DNA of 64,000 nt. Origin: Flavobacteriaceae bacterium Ga0077528. GTDB lineage: Bacteria > Bacteroidota > Bacteroidia > Flavobacteriales > Flavobacteriaceae. The notes under the pieces are model-generated. The model saw nothing but the letters and a program-made list of their open reading frames with translations, had not been told where the DNA came from and did not search any database. The stretch is taken from NCBI GenBank assembly GCA_001464475.1, contig LNDX01000001.1, positions 620,001 to 684,000 on the forward strand, read 5' to 3'. This document shows positions 52,645 to 61,569 of this stretch, one piece after another (position 1 is the stretch's first letter; every line of letters begins with the position of its first letter). Both the position numbers and the translations under genes were made by a program.

Positions 52645-53508
52645 TTATTTTTTCTTTTTCTTGGTAGTAGTTTTTTTGGTAGTAGTTTTGGTAACAACGA
52701 CTTTGTTATTGATTGGTTTTTGAACGTATGCTTTGTATAGTCCATCAGCAATTGCTCTCTGTTTAGCAGTTTCAGCTCTGTCTTTTGGGTCAGGATGTGA
52801 ACTCATCATTCTAGATAGAAAATCGGCTGATGCACCACCACTTTGAGAAGCTAATAAATTAAAAGCTGATTCAACTGCGTTTACATCATAACCATGTTTT
52901 TTCATAAAATCATAAGAATAGGTATCTGCTTCAGATTCTTGTTTTCTGCTGTGTTTGCTGTCTAACATTGCGTTTCCAATTTGACCTAATTGGCTGTCTG
53001 TTAGTTTGGCAACTTTATCAGATTGAGATGAAATAGCATCAATCAATGCAGCTTTTCTTAACGCTGCTTTCATAGCATCTTTCGTGTCTTCATTGGCAAC
53101 GTGACCAATTTCGTGACCAATAACGGCAAGCAATTGATTGTCATCCATAATATCCATTAAACCTGAATAAACACGAACACTACCATCTGCAGTTGCAAAT
53201 GCATTTACCTCTTTTGTTAGATATACTTTGTAGTTTAATGCTAATCCGTTTTCGCTTGCATGTTTTCCAAAAATTCTGTTTAGTCTAAGTGTATAACCAT
53301 CTTTTGGTCCAGCTAAAACATTAGTTGAATCCATTTTTCTAACAGCTTCTTTAGATAATTTTGCTGCATCTTCATTTGAAAATGTAAAGCTTGCAACTCC
53401 ATTTTGCAAAGCACCAAGAGCTTTTTCTCCCAAGTTAATTTGAGCATTTGCTTTAGAAATATTCAAAATGACTAATAAAGCAATTGCTAAAAACGATTTG
53501 ATTTTCAT
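52645..53508 (-). CDS. M48 family zinc metalloprotease
   Basis: 287 residues from MKIKSFLAIALLVILNISKA; ten upstream codons rejected because they displace the signal peptide. Signal peptide cut near residue 23 (NAQ). Zinc motif His132-Glu133-x-x-His136 in VIGHEIGHVANED, third ligand in KQESEADTYSYDFMKKHGY, then SSHPDPKDRAETAK. No membrane anchor: periplasmic, in the LoiP/BepA group. The tail is a run of Thr and Lys (TKTTTKKTTTKKKKK) encoded by a small tandem DNA repeat. Confidence 0.92.
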   Translation of the reverse strand: MKIKSFLAIALLVILNISKANAQINLGEKALGALQNGVASFTFSNEDAAKLSKEAVRKMDSTNVLAGPKDGYTLRLNRIFGKHASENGLALNYKVYLTKEVNAFATADGSVRVYSGLMDIMDDNQLLAVIGHEIGHVANEDTKDAMKAALRKAALIDAISSQSDKVAKLTDSQLGQIGNAMLDSKHSRKQESEADTYSYDFMKKHGYDVNAVESAFNLLASQSGGASADFLSRMMSSHPDPKDRAETAKQRAIADGLYKAYVQKPINNKVVVTKTTTKKTTTKKKKK

Positions 53509-53535
53509 TGTATTATAATTTAATAAATTGAAGAA

Positions 53536-53543
53536 CAAAGATA
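53536..53543 (-). promoter_or_regulatory. -7 box of the M48 protease gene
   Basis: TATCTTTG on the minus strand, 27 bases before the ATG. Confidence 0.55.
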
Positions 53544-53643
53544 AAATAAGTTTGATAATAAATTTGTAGTATTAATTCGTTTAATTGATTTGAAATTTAA
53601 TAAAATAAACGATATTTGCACAAATAACTACAACGATTTCGTA

Positions 53644-54654
53644 ATGGAAGAACGCAATAAAACCTTAGGTGAATTTATCATTGAAAATCAAAATGCTTTT
53701 CAGTATTCCTCAGGAGAATTATCAAGAATTATAAACTCAATTCGACTGGCAGCAAAAGTTGTTAATTACAAAGTAAATAAAGCTGGATTGGTTGATATTG
53801 TTGGAGCAGCTGGAGAACAAAACGTTCAAGGTGAAGACCAACAAAAGCTAGACGTTTATGCCAATGAAGTTTTTATTCAAACGTTAATCAATCGTGAAAT
53901 TGTGTGTGGAATCGCTTCAGAAGAAAATGATGATTTCATTACTGTTGCAGGTTCAGATAATTCTCATAGTAATAAATATGTGGTTTTAATGGATCCTTTA
54001 GATGGTTCTTCTAATATTGATGTCAATGTTTCTGTTGGAACAATTTTTTCAGTTTTTAGAAGAAAAACTCCTGTTGGAACTCCAGTAACAAGTGAAGATT
54101 TTTTACAACCAGGAACACAACAAGTTGCTGCTGGATATGTTATTTATGGAACTTCAACGATGTTGGTTTATACAACTGGTCATGGTGTAAATGGTTTTAC
54201 TTTAAACCCTGCTATTGGAACTTTTTATCTTTCACATCCAAATATGCAGTATCCAAAAGATGGAACTATTTATTCGATAAATGAAGGAAATTATGTGCAT
54301 TTTCCTCAAGGAGTGAAAGATTATATAAAATATTGTCAGCTAGAAGAAGGCGATAGACCTTATACTTCAAGATATATTGGAAGTCTAGTTTCCGATATGC
54401 ATCGAAACATGATTAAAGGTGGAATTTATATTTATCCAACAAGTTCAAAAGCACCAAATGGTAAACTTAGATTGCTTTATGAATGTAATCCAATGGCTTT
54501 CATTGCTGAGCAAGCAGGTGGAAAAGCAATTGATGGTTACAGAAGAATTATGGAAATTCAACCAACAGAATTGCACCAAAGAGTTCCTTTTTTCTGTGGA
54601 AGTTACAATATGGTTAGTAAGGCAGAAGAATTTATGAAAGCATCTAATTTGTAG
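53644..54654 (+). CDS. fbp: class 1 fructose-1,6-bisphosphatase
   Basis: 336 residues from [19 protein letters not shown]; 18 upstream codons overlap the presumed promoter (GATATTTGCAC, one mismatch from consensus). Gluconeogenic step from fructose-1,6-bisphosphate to fructose-6-phosphate. Metal and phosphate sites: [52 protein letters not shown] and [18 protein letters not shown]. Monocistronic. Confidence 0.96.
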   Translation: MEERNKTLGEFIIENQNAFQYSSGELSRIINSIRLAAKVVNYKVNKAGLVDIVGAAGEQNVQGEDQQKLDVYANEVFIQTLINREIVCGIASEENDDFITVAGSDNSHSNKYVVLMDPLDGSSNIDVNVSVGTIFSVFRRKTPVGTPVTSEDFLQPGTQQVAAGYVIYGTSTMLVYTTGHGVNGFTLNPAIGTFYLSHPNMQYPKDGTIYSINEGNYVHFPQGVKDYIKYCQLEEGDRPYTSRYIGSLVSDMHRNMIKGGIYIYPTSSKAPNGKLRLLYECNPMAFIAEQAGGKAIDGYRRIMEIQPTELHQRVPFFCGSYNMVSKAEEFMKASNL

Positions 54655-54712
54655 AACAAATTCTACAAAAACATAAAATACTGAAAAGTAGCTTAGTTGA
54701 AAGAAAAATTAC

Positions 54713-54720
54713 TAAATTTG
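54713..54720 (+). promoter_or_regulatory. -7 box of the GTPase/kinase operon
   Basis: TAAATTTG then CAAAC, 34 bases before the first ATG of the four-gene operon. Confidence 0.6.
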
Positions 54721-54754
54721 CAAACATTTTTTTCAACAAAAACTACTTACTTAT

Positions 54755-55117
54755 ATGTCTAAAAATCAATCAAAAGAAACAGAAGCTCCAGCAGTAAACC
54801 CACTAGAATCTGCTCAAAGATTGGAAGCTATCAAAAACCTGATTTTTGGTGAAAATATTCAGCAAATTGATCAGGAATTTCAAGCGATTAAAAATCACAT
54901 TGAAAAAAGAAAAGAGGAATTAGAAGACTTTATTGCTGAAACTCGTAAGGAGTTGAACAGCACTATCGATAATTTAGCAACCGATTTAAACATCAGAATT
55001 ACTGATTTAGAGAACAGTATGAATGATAAAACGGATGAATTAAACCACAAAAAAGTCGATAGAAACTTACTTGGAACGCTTCTAGTTTCTATGGGTGAAA
55101 AGATAATGAAGGACTAA
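54755..55117 (+). CDS. coiled-coil protein, first gene of the GTPase/kinase operon
   Basis: 120 residues, no signal peptide or membrane helix. From about residue 15 to 100 it is almost one charged helix with heptad-like spacing (QRLEAIKNLIFGENIQQIDQ onward). The C-terminal KVDRNLLGTLLVSMGEKIMKD is a more compact tip. No family recognised. Nine bases from the next gene. A scaffold or membrane-surface adaptor for the downstream GTPase is an inference from the operon. Confidence 0.75.
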   Translation: MSKNQSKETEAPAVNPLESAQRLEAIKNLIFGENIQQIDQEFQAIKNHIEKRKEELEDFIAETRKELNSTIDNLATDLNIRITDLENSMNDKTDELNHKKVDRNLLGTLLVSMGEKIMKD

Positions 55118-55126
55118 TTCATTATT

Positions 55127-55918
55127 ATGACAGATTCAGAGAAATTAATTAAGCTCAAAGAACTTCTTCTTAGTGAGGACAGAGATTTTGCGCAAAATAT
55201 TTTACAAAAATTAGATTCTCTTGAAGATACGGTTAACACGCACGAAAAACTTTCTGAAAAAGTAAACCCAATTATTGATAAAAAAATAGACACTTTTGTG
55301 GAAGAAATTCCAACAAAATTAGGTCCAGTTATTGCCGATGCTTTGACCAAATCGCAGGATAAAGTGGTGGAAGCTCTTTTTCCAATCATTGGTAAAATGA
55401 TAAAGAAATACATTCAGCAAGAAATAAAAGCGCTTTCAGATTCTATTAATAGCCAAGTTCAAACCACTTTTTCAATTAAAACCTGGCAACGAAAAGTTAA
55501 AGCGATTTTCACAGGAGTTTCCGAAAAAGAAATCATTTTGAGCGAAATGAATCAAACTTCTGTCGAACAAATTTTTGTTATTGAAAAAGGTTCAGGTTTG
55601 ATTATTTCAAGTGCATCCAAACAAGAAAGTATTGATGAAGATATGATTGCTGGAATGTTAACCGCGATTAAAAGTTTCGTCGAAGATGCTTTCAAAAAAG
55701 ACCAACAAAGCTTAGAATCAATTCAATATGAATTGTTTGAAATTCATATTCAAAATTTTACTTCCTATTATTTTGCAGTTGTAATTTCTGGAGGATTTGA
55801 TGCTTCTTTTAAAAATAAATTAGAAAATAAATTATTCGATATTGCTTCTCATATTAAAACAGATGCTGTCGATAAAGAACATATAACCATTAAGTTAACA
55901 GAATTCATCCATGAATAG
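55127..55918 (+). CDS. cytosolic helical/sensor protein, second gene of the GTPase/kinase operon
   Basis: 263 residues. The N-terminal ~100 residues are amphipathic helices (KLIKLKELLLSEDRDFAQNI; GPVIADALTKSQDKVVEALFPIIGKMIKKYI). The C-terminal ~150 residues read as an alpha/beta sensor: VEQIFVIEKGSGLIISSASKQ, then DMIAGMLTAIKSFVEDAF. This is like the roadblock/longin-type region found before OmpA domains in some envelope proteins, but no OmpA domain or signal peptide is present. Roadblock-like proteins are regulators of small GTPases, which fits the next gene. Overlaps the GTPase gene by eight bases. Confidence 0.72.
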   Translation: MTDSEKLIKLKELLLSEDRDFAQNILQKLDSLEDTVNTHEKLSEKVNPIIDKKIDTFVEEIPTKLGPVIADALTKSQDKVVEALFPIIGKMIKKYIQQEIKALSDSINSQVQTTFSIKTWQRKVKAIFTGVSEKEIILSEMNQTSVEQIFVIEKGSGLIISSASKQESIDEDMIAGMLTAIKSFVEDAFKKDQQSLESIQYELFEIHIQNFTSYYFAVVISGGFDASFKNKLENKLFDIASHIKTDAVDKEHITIKLTEFIHE

Positions 55919-56405
55919 TTCGAAAAAAGTTGTTTTAGTAGGACATTTTGGTGTTGGAAAATCTTCTTTGATGAGGCGATTTGTTCAAAACACTTTTTCT
56001 GATAATTATATTGTTACTATTGGTGTTCATATACTCAAAAAAGAAATTAAAATTGAAGAACTAAATCTAACTTTAGTTATTTGGGATATTGAAGGTAAAG
56101 ATGATATTCAAAAAGTACGTTCGTCTTATCTTTTAGGTACTTCAGGATTTATTTATGTTATCGATCCAACTCGTTCACAAACCTATGAACGATTTAATGA
56201 AGAGATTGATTTTTTAAAAACAACCTATCCAACTTCAAAAATTGTTTCTGTTGCCAATAAATCAGATTTAATTGATATTGAGGAATTTAAAAAATTACTA
56301 GAGCAAAAAAATATTTCAATTGACTATTTTGCAAGTGCCAAAGAAGGAATTGAAGTTGAAAATTTATTTCAAACAATTGGACTGAAAATGGTAAAAAATG
56401 TTTGA
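55911..56405 (+). CDS. Ras-superfamily small GTPase
   Basis: 164 residues, a minimal G domain. G1 Gly11-His-Phe-Gly-Val-Gly-Lys17-Ser18, G2 Thr36 (IVTIGV), G3 WDIEGK (58-63), G4 NKSD (116-119), G5 SAK (142-144). Rab/Ras have W-D-T-A-G-Q at G3; here the catalytic Gln position is Lys63, so intrinsic hydrolysis is probably low or done differently. No lipidation motif. Bacterial relatives include MglA-type switches, but this one lies with a histidine kinase. Overlaps neighbours by eight bases on both sides. Confidence 0.88.
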   Translation: MNSSKKVVLVGHFGVGKSSLMRRFVQNTFSDNYIVTIGVHILKKEIKIEELNLTLVIWDIEGKDDIQKVRSSYLLGTSGFIYVIDPTRSQTYERFNEEIDFLKTTYPTSKIVSVANKSDLIDIEEFKKLLEQKNISIDYFASAKEGIEVENLFQTIGLKMVKNV

Positions 56406-57915
56406 GCAAATTAGAAATAAATATCTCTATAATAAAACTCAAATTGTAGTTTTAGACAAGCAAGGAATTGTTTTGCATTCCGATGATTTGCTTTATAAAA
56501 TTCAGAAACAAACTTCAATTTCTGATTTTCATCCTTTTTTTGAGACCATTATTTCTTTGATTGATTTAGAATACAATGAGTTTACATTTAGCTGTATTCA
56601 TATTGATTATGAAGGAATTAAAAAAACTATTGACGTCATTTTCAATTCAGGTTCAAATAATGAAAATCCGTTTCTAATTTTTATTGATTTTACAGAACAC
56701 TACAATAATTTTCAAAGCATTGCCCAAGAAAAAAATGAATCTGTTCTTAGTTTTCATTTGGCAGAAATAAAAAACCAGCAATTACAATCGGAGAAGAATT
56801 TTAAAAACAAATTCTTAGCCAATGTAAGTCATGATTTGAAAACACCATTAAGTGCTTCGTTATGGTTTTTGGGGATGTTAGAAAAATCTGAAATCACTTC
56901 TTCTCAAAAGGAAATGATTGCATTAATGAAAGAAACAACAAATCATATAAAAGAGCTAGTAGATGATATTTTAGATTTATCAAAAATAGAAATGGGGCAA
57001 ATAAAACTTCAAACTGCTCCATTCGATTTTATTGAAATGCTTTACCATATTGAAAAAATTATAGCTCCAAAAGCAAGAACCAAAAAGCTTGATTTTCAAA
57101 TTGTAAAAGATAAAAACCTGCCAAAATTAGTGGTTGGTGATAAAACTAGAATTGTACAAATTATTATCAATTTGCTAGATAATGCCATAAAATTTACCAA
57201 AAAAGGCAGTGTTGTTCTTTCGGTTGTTGTAAAAGAAATTGAAAGTAATAATGCTACAATTTTGATAAAAGTTGCCGATACAGGAACAGGAATAAAAGCT
57301 AATGAAAAAGGCGAAGTTTTTCAAAGTTTCAAAAAGCTTCACGATTCCAAAAAAATTGATGGTTCTGGTTTGGGACTTTCTATTGTTTCAAATCTATTAG
57401 AATTAATGGGAGGTAAAATAGATTATCAAACAGAATTAAATGTAGGTACCACTTTTGAGATTGAAATTCCTTTAGAAATTAAAGAAAGTGAAGTTGGTAC
57501 TAAACCATTTGAATTTATTGAAATCATCAATAAACTTAATGTCCTTATTGTAGAAGACGATGAAATTAATCAACTTTTATTGATGAAATTGTTGTTAAAT
57601 CATGGTGGATTTAATATTAATATTGCTAATAATGGTTTGCAAGCTATTGAAATGGTAGAACAAAATCCATATGATTTAATTTTTATGGATAAAGAAATGC
57701 CACAAATGGATGGCTATCAAACTACAGCTGTTCTAAGGAAAAATTTAAAAAAAGAAATAAATTCTATTCCAATTATTGGCGTTTCTGGCCATCCTGTTGC
57801 TAATCAAAAGGAGATTTTTGACGCAATGGGTTTTAATGGCTATATAACAAAGCCATACAAGAAAGAAGAAATTTATGAATTGGTTTATGAAGTATTAAAA
57901 CTAAAAAAGTCCTAA
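56398..57915 (+). CDS. cytosolic hybrid histidine kinase / response regulator
   Basis: 505 residues without TM helices. PAS-like sensor (about 12-100), short coiled coil (102-135), HisKA with His145 in NVSHDLKTPLSA, HATPase with N-box IIINLLDNAIKF and G-boxes DTGTGI and GSGLGLSIV. A receiver domain follows with Asp431 in IFMDKEMPQMDGYQ, Ser463 and Lys485. Signal comes from inside the cell, plausibly from the GTPase it is coupled to. No output regulator is adjacent, so phosphotransfer would be to a distant partner. Last gene of the operon. Confidence 0.93.
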   Translation: MFEQIRNKYLYNKTQIVVLDKQGIVLHSDDLLYKIQKQTSISDFHPFFETIISLIDLEYNEFTFSCIHIDYEGIKKTIDVIFNSGSNNENPFLIFIDFTEHYNNFQSIAQEKNESVLSFHLAEIKNQQLQSEKNFKNKFLANVSHDLKTPLSASLWFLGMLEKSEITSSQKEMIALMKETTNHIKELVDDILDLSKIEMGQIKLQTAPFDFIEMLYHIEKIIAPKARTKKLDFQIVKDKNLPKLVVGDKTRIVQIIINLLDNAIKFTKKGSVVLSVVVKEIESNNATILIKVADTGTGIKANEKGEVFQSFKKLHDSKKIDGSGLGLSIVSNLLELMGGKIDYQTELNVGTTFEIEIPLEIKESEVGTKPFEFIEIINKLNVLIVEDDEINQLLLMKLLLNHGGFNINIANNGLQAIEMVEQNPYDLIFMDKEMPQMDGYQTTAVLRKNLKKEINSIPIIGVSGHPVANQKEIFDAMGFNGYITKPYKKEEIYELVYEVLKLKKS

Positions 57916-57932
57916 TTTCTTAGGACTTTTTT
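57903..57932. terminator. terminator overlapping the kinase stop codon
   Basis: AAAAAAGTCCTAA/TTAGGACTTTTTT, 13-bp stem with the 4-nt loop TTTC. The upstream arm contains the TAA. It can also serve the convergent TerB-like gene. Confidence 0.85.
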
Positions 57933-57953
57933 ATATTTCAAAGAATAATTATA

Positions 57954-58385
57954 TTACTTATTCATGTGAGTCATTTCAAAAGTAAATGTGTCTAAATCAA
58001 CACCCATTACTAATAAAGACAATGCTTTGTCAACTATGTAATTTACATTTCCTGGAGTAAAACCTAATGCCAAAGCAAAACGAGTTAAAATTTCTTTTTG
58101 CTTAGGTCCAAGAATGTGATCTGCATAAACCATTCTTGATAAATCATACAAACGTTCCAATCTGTGTGCATAAGAATACGGCGGATTGATTGGGTATTTC
58201 AATGGATTTTCAAGAATTTCTTCATATTCAGCTGGCGAAATTTCTAATCTTACAGCTAGTTTATCTAAAAATTCTTTTTCTTCTTTGCTCAAATCTCCGT
58301 CAGAAGTGGCAACACGAACAATAGCCGAAAAATGACCTTTATTTCTCGTTTTAAATTCGCTATCAAATAAATCTGAAAATGACAT
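57954..58385 (-). CDS. TerB-like (tellurite resistance TerB domain) protein
   Basis: 143 residues from MSFSDLFDSEF; eight upstream codons rejected because the promoter box lies there. All-helical fold with VRVATSDGDLSKEEKEFLDKLA, the acidic metal-binding loop of TerB/DjlA N-domains, and a second helix set LSRMVYADHILGPKQKEILTRFALALGF. The role is unknown; no other ter gene nearby. Confidence 0.8.
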   Translation of the reverse strand: MSFSDLFDSEFKTRNKGHFSAIVRVATSDGDLSKEEKEFLDKLAVRLEISPAEYEEILENPLKYPINPPYSYAHRLERLYDLSRMVYADHILGPKQKEILTRFALALGFTPGNVNYIVDKALSLLVMGVDLDTFTFEMTHMNK

Positions 58386-58406
58386 AATTATAATGGTTTT
58401 ATTATG

Positions 58407-58414
58407 CAAATATA
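58407..58414 (-). promoter_or_regulatory. -7 box of the TerB-like gene
   Basis: TATATTTG on the minus strand, 21 bases before the ATG. Confidence 0.55.
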
Positions 58415-58529
58415 ATTCAAATTCCTCAAAAACCGAAAATGTTTTTCATCGAATTTAAGATAATCTTTTCTGCCAAATTCAAAATAAATTGTAAGTTTAC
58501 ATTCCTAAAAATTGCTAAAAACCGAACTT

Positions 58530-59123
58530 ATGTCAGATTTTTGGATTTATTTCAAAATTGGTCTCAACCATGTTTTAGACATCAATGGCTACGATCACGT
58601 TTTATTTCTAATCGCGCTAACCGTTCCTTATGCTTTCAAAGATTGGAAAAGAATACTTTTATTAGTTACCATTTTTACCATCGGACACACGCTAGCCTTG
58701 ATGCTTTCTGTTTTTAATATTATAACTGTTCAAGCTAATATTGTTGAATTTCTGATTCCAATTACGATTCTAATAACAGCATTTTTCAATCTTTTTACCG
58801 CCGGAAAATCTTCTAAACAAGAAAGTATCACCTTTGTTGGAACCATAACTTTATTCTTTGGAATCATCCACGGATTAGGATTTTCAAACTATTTTAAAGA
58901 GATTCTTCCAGGAAAACCAACTGACAAATTGTGGCCATTACTAGAATTTGCACTCGGAATTGAAGCTGCTCAAATTATTGTAGTTTTAGTGGTTTTAATT
59001 TTATCATTCATCGTTCAAACCTTATTCCGATTCAGCAAACGCGATTTTACATTAACCATGTCAGCATTTGTCATTGGAGTTGTAATTCCGTTAATCATCG
59101 AAAGCCCAATTTGGAAACGATAA
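58530..59123 (+). CDS. HupE/UreJ family membrane protein
   Basis: 197 residues from MSDFWIYFKIGLNHVLDING. Conserved H-V-L-D-x-x-G-Y-D-H-V-L-F motif with possible metal-binding His, then FTIGHTLALML and FGIIHGLGFSNYF; about six TM helices. The family is linked to nickel or cobalt import, or to a structural role; there are no hydrogenase or urease genes here, so the substrate is open. Confidence 0.85.
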   Translation: MSDFWIYFKIGLNHVLDINGYDHVLFLIALTVPYAFKDWKRILLLVTIFTIGHTLALMLSVFNIITVQANIVEFLIPITILITAFFNLFTAGKSSKQESITFVGTITLFFGIIHGLGFSNYFKEILPGKPTDKLWPLLEFALGIEAAQIIVVLVVLILSFIVQTLFRFSKRDFTLTMSAFVIGVVIPLIIESPIWKR

Positions 59124-59126
59124 TAT

Positions 59127-59221
59127 TAGAATAGGAGCGAATCAGTAGTTATATTTGTAATGGTAATTCCTGCTTTCCGCACTACATGGTAGTTGCTACA
59201 ATCAGGGCTAAAGGAGATACC
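59127..59221. repeat. composite dispersed intergenic element (copy B, reverse orientation)
   Basis: Read on the minus strand it begins CCTTTAGCCCTGATTGTAG, contains GCGGAAAGCAGGAAT and ends ATTCGCTCCTATTCTA, the same order as copy A at 24517. It includes the inverted repeat ACTAC/GTAGT (59181-59193). Confidence 0.75.
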
Positions 59222-59290
59222 ATTTTAATAGAGTTCAGAAATAAATAAAATAAACTTTGTGCCTTCATGCCTTAAATAAATAATGAAGAG

Positions 59291-59311
59291 ATACTGAAAC
59301 AAGTTCAGCAT
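59291..59311. repeat. CTGAAACAAGTTCAG palindromic repeat (copy 4)
   Basis: ATACTGAAACAAGTTCAGCAT ends four bases before the dCMP deaminase ATG and is the reverse complement of copy 1. Confidence 0.8.
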
Positions 59312-59315
59312 TAAT

Positions 59316-59744
59316 ATGAAAGACAAAAAACAAAACAAATACGATAAAGCCTACTTAAGAATTGCTGCTGAATGGAGTAAACTTTCTTATTGTAAGCGCA
59401 AGCAAGTAGGCGCAATAATTGTTCGCGACCGAATGATAATTTCAGATGGTTACAACGGAACACCTTCAGGTTTTGAAAATTGTTGCGAAGATGACGAAGG
59501 ATTAACACAATGGTATGTGCTTCATGCTGAGGCAAATGCTATTTTAAAAGTGGCACGTTCTACTCAATCTTGCGATAACGCTACTTTATATATTACACTT
59601 TCACCTTGTAAGGAATGTAGTAAATTAATTCACCAATCAGGAATAAAACGAGTGGTTTATCAAAATGGTTATCGCGATACATCAGGAATTGATTTCCTTG
59701 AAAAAGCAGGAATTCAAGTTTCTCAAATTGAAGAGTTAGATTAA
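59316..59744 (+). CDS. dCMP deaminase family protein
   Basis: 142 residues. Zinc-dependent cytidine-deaminase fold: Cys/His lead CKRKQVGAIIVRD, His70-Ala-Glu72 in LHAEANAIL, and Pro97-Cys98-x-x-Cys101 in SPCKECSKLI. GYNGTPSGFENC is typical of dCMP deaminase/ComEB. Converts dCMP to dUMP for dTMP supply. It lies just before the S41 protease gene, which has its own promoter. Confidence 0.92.
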   Translation: MKDKKQNKYDKAYLRIAAEWSKLSYCKRKQVGAIIVRDRMIISDGYNGTPSGFENCCEDDEGLTQWYVLHAEANAILKVARSTQSCDNATLYITLSPCKECSKLIHQSGIKRVVYQNGYRDTSGIDFLEKAGIQVSQIEELD

Positions 59745-59805
59745 GTTTTATAAAGTTTTAGGAAATAATAGGATATGTTTAACGTTCCTATATTATAAAG
59801 CTTTG

Positions 59806-59813
59806 TAATTTTG
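59806..59813 (+). promoter_or_regulatory. -7 box of the S41 protease gene
   Basis: TAATTTTG, 22 bases before the ATG at 59836. Confidence 0.5.
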
Positions 59814-59835
59814 ACAAGCTAATTAATTGTTTTTC

Positions 59836-61413
59836 ATGAAAATTAATAAAATCTACATACCATTACTTTTTTTCTCGTGCGTGGCGCTTGGCATTGTCAT
59901 TGGTGGTTTGATTAATTATCCTGTAGCGAAACCTTCTTTGTCTAAAAATGATTACAAAACAAAACTCAATAAATTAATCAATTTTATTGACAATGAGTAT
60001 GTTGATGATGTAAAAACCGACTCCATTGTAGATTTAACAGTTAATAATATTCTAGCTAATCTTGATCCACATTCGGTTTATGTTCCGCCAAGTGAGCAAA
60101 CTGCTGTTGCTGAGAACATGAAAGGTGATTTCGTTGGAATAGGTGTAAATTTCTATAATTATAATGATACAATTGCCGTAATAAAACCAATAGAAAATGG
60201 CCCAGCAGAAAAAGCCGGAATCAAATCTGGTGACAGAATTTTGTATGCTGATAATTTCAAGCTATTTGGTAAAAAACTAAAAAACGAAGTCCTTTACAGC
60301 AAATTGAAAGGTGAAAAAGAATCGGAAGTAACCTTGACAATTTACAGAAAATCTGAAAATAAAAATCTGAAAATTAAAGTAATACGCGATATCATACCTA
60401 TAAAAAGTGTTGACATTGCGATTTTATTGAATAAAACTACAGGTTATATAAAAATCAATCGTTTTGCAGAAACAACTGCCGATGAATTTCATACAGCTTT
60501 ACTGAAATTGAAGAAAAGTGGCATCAATTCACTTGTAATTGATTTACGTGAAAATGGCGGCGGATTTATGGAAATGGCAGTAGAAATTGCCGACGAGTTA
60601 TTGAAAGATAAAGAATTAATAGTTTTTACTAAAAACAAAAAAGGAAGTATCGACAAAACTTTTGCAACAGGAGAAGGTAATTTTGAGACTGGAAAAGTTG
60701 CTGTTTTGATTGATGAAAATTCAGCTTCTGCAAGTGAGATTTTAGCTGGAGCTATTCAAGACAACGATAGAGGTTTGGTTTACGGAAGACGTTCGTTTGG
60801 AAAAGGATTGGTGCAACGCGAAATGGGTTTTGATGATGGTTCAGCTGTACGATTGACAATTGCAAGATATTACACACCAAGTGGAAGAAGCATTCAAAAA
60901 CCTTATATAAAAGGTCATACTGAAGAATATTACAAAGAATCGGAAACACGTTTTGAAAGTGGCGAATTGTATGAAAAAGGCAAAATAAAAATTGCTGATT
61001 CCTTAAAATTCAAAACCAAAAAAGGAAGAACTGTTTATGGCGGCGGCGGAATAGTTCCAGATATTTTCGTGCCTTTAGAAGTAGAACACGGTCAAGAAAG
61101 TTTAGAATACATACTTCAAACAGGAATCGTTGGACATTTTGTTTTTGAACAGTTAGATCAAAATAGAAATGCTTTCAAAGGAGATGATTTTCAAAAGTTT
61201 CAAGCTAAAATGCTAAACAATGAAACCTACATTAGTTTGTTTGAGAAATACCTTTCTAAAGCTGGTTTAGACATTAGTTTGAACAAGAGTAGAGCATTAG
61301 TAAATCGTTACATCACTGCAGAATTTGCTCGTCAATTGTTTGGAGAAAATCAATATTACCAAATTATTTTGAAAGAAGATAAAATGGTAAAAACGGTTTT
61401 GAATGGTAAATAA
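59836..61413 (+). CDS. ctpA: C-terminal processing peptidase (S41 family)
   Basis: 525 residues from ATG (a TTG nine bases upstream would add MFF). N-terminal membrane anchor (about 7-28), PDZ domain (about 85-185, FVGIGVNF...GPAEKAGIKSGDRIL), then the S41 core with catalytic Ser298 in NSASASEILAGA and Lys323 in FGKGLVQ, the usual 25-residue spacing. A long C-terminal region (about 385-525) is typical of Bacteroidetes members. Periplasmic tail-specific protease. Confidence 0.93.
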   Translation: MKINKIYIPLLFFSCVALGIVIGGLINYPVAKPSLSKNDYKTKLNKLINFIDNEYVDDVKTDSIVDLTVNNILANLDPHSVYVPPSEQTAVAENMKGDFVGIGVNFYNYNDTIAVIKPIENGPAEKAGIKSGDRILYADNFKLFGKKLKNEVLYSKLKGEKESEVTLTIYRKSENKNLKIKVIRDIIPIKSVDIAILLNKTTGYIKINRFAETTADEFHTALLKLKKSGINSLVIDLRENGGGFMEMAVEIADELLKDKELIVFTKNKKGSIDKTFATGEGNFETGKVAVLIDENSASASEILAGAIQDNDRGLVYGRRSFGKGLVQREMGFDDGSAVRLTIARYYTPSGRSIQKPYIKGHTEEYYKESETRFESGELYEKGKIKIADSLKFKTKKGRTVYGGGGIVPDIFVPLEVEHGQESLEYILQTGIVGHFVFEQLDQNRNAFKGDDFQKFQAKMLNNETYISLFEKYLSKAGLDISLNKSRALVNRYITAEFARQLFGENQYYQIILKEDKMVKTVLNGK

Positions 61414-61419
61414 AGAATT

Positions 61420-61569
61420 ATGGAAAAAGTAATAAATGATTTTAGTATAGGTTTGTTTCTATGGCAAATCGTCGTTATATCAATTTCGGTGATTGTAATT
61501 GTATTTTTATACAAACTATCCAAAAGAATTTGGAAGTATTACGAAAAAGATAATCCTACTTCCTTATAG
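61420..61569 (+). CDS. 49-residue single-pass membrane protein
   Basis: ATG at 61420, stop TAG at 61567-61569. One strongly hydrophobic helix (residues about 11-31, LFLWQIVVISISVIVIVFLY) followed by a basic stretch KLSKRIWKYYEKD. It is six bases after the ctpA stop, so likely co-transcribed. Its last codons overlap the convergent flavoprotein gene by 14 bases. Small proteins of this kind are common in flavobacteria and have no known function. Confidence 0.65.
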   Translation: MEKVINDFSIGLFLWQIVVISISVIVIVFLYKLSKRIWKYYEKDNPTSL

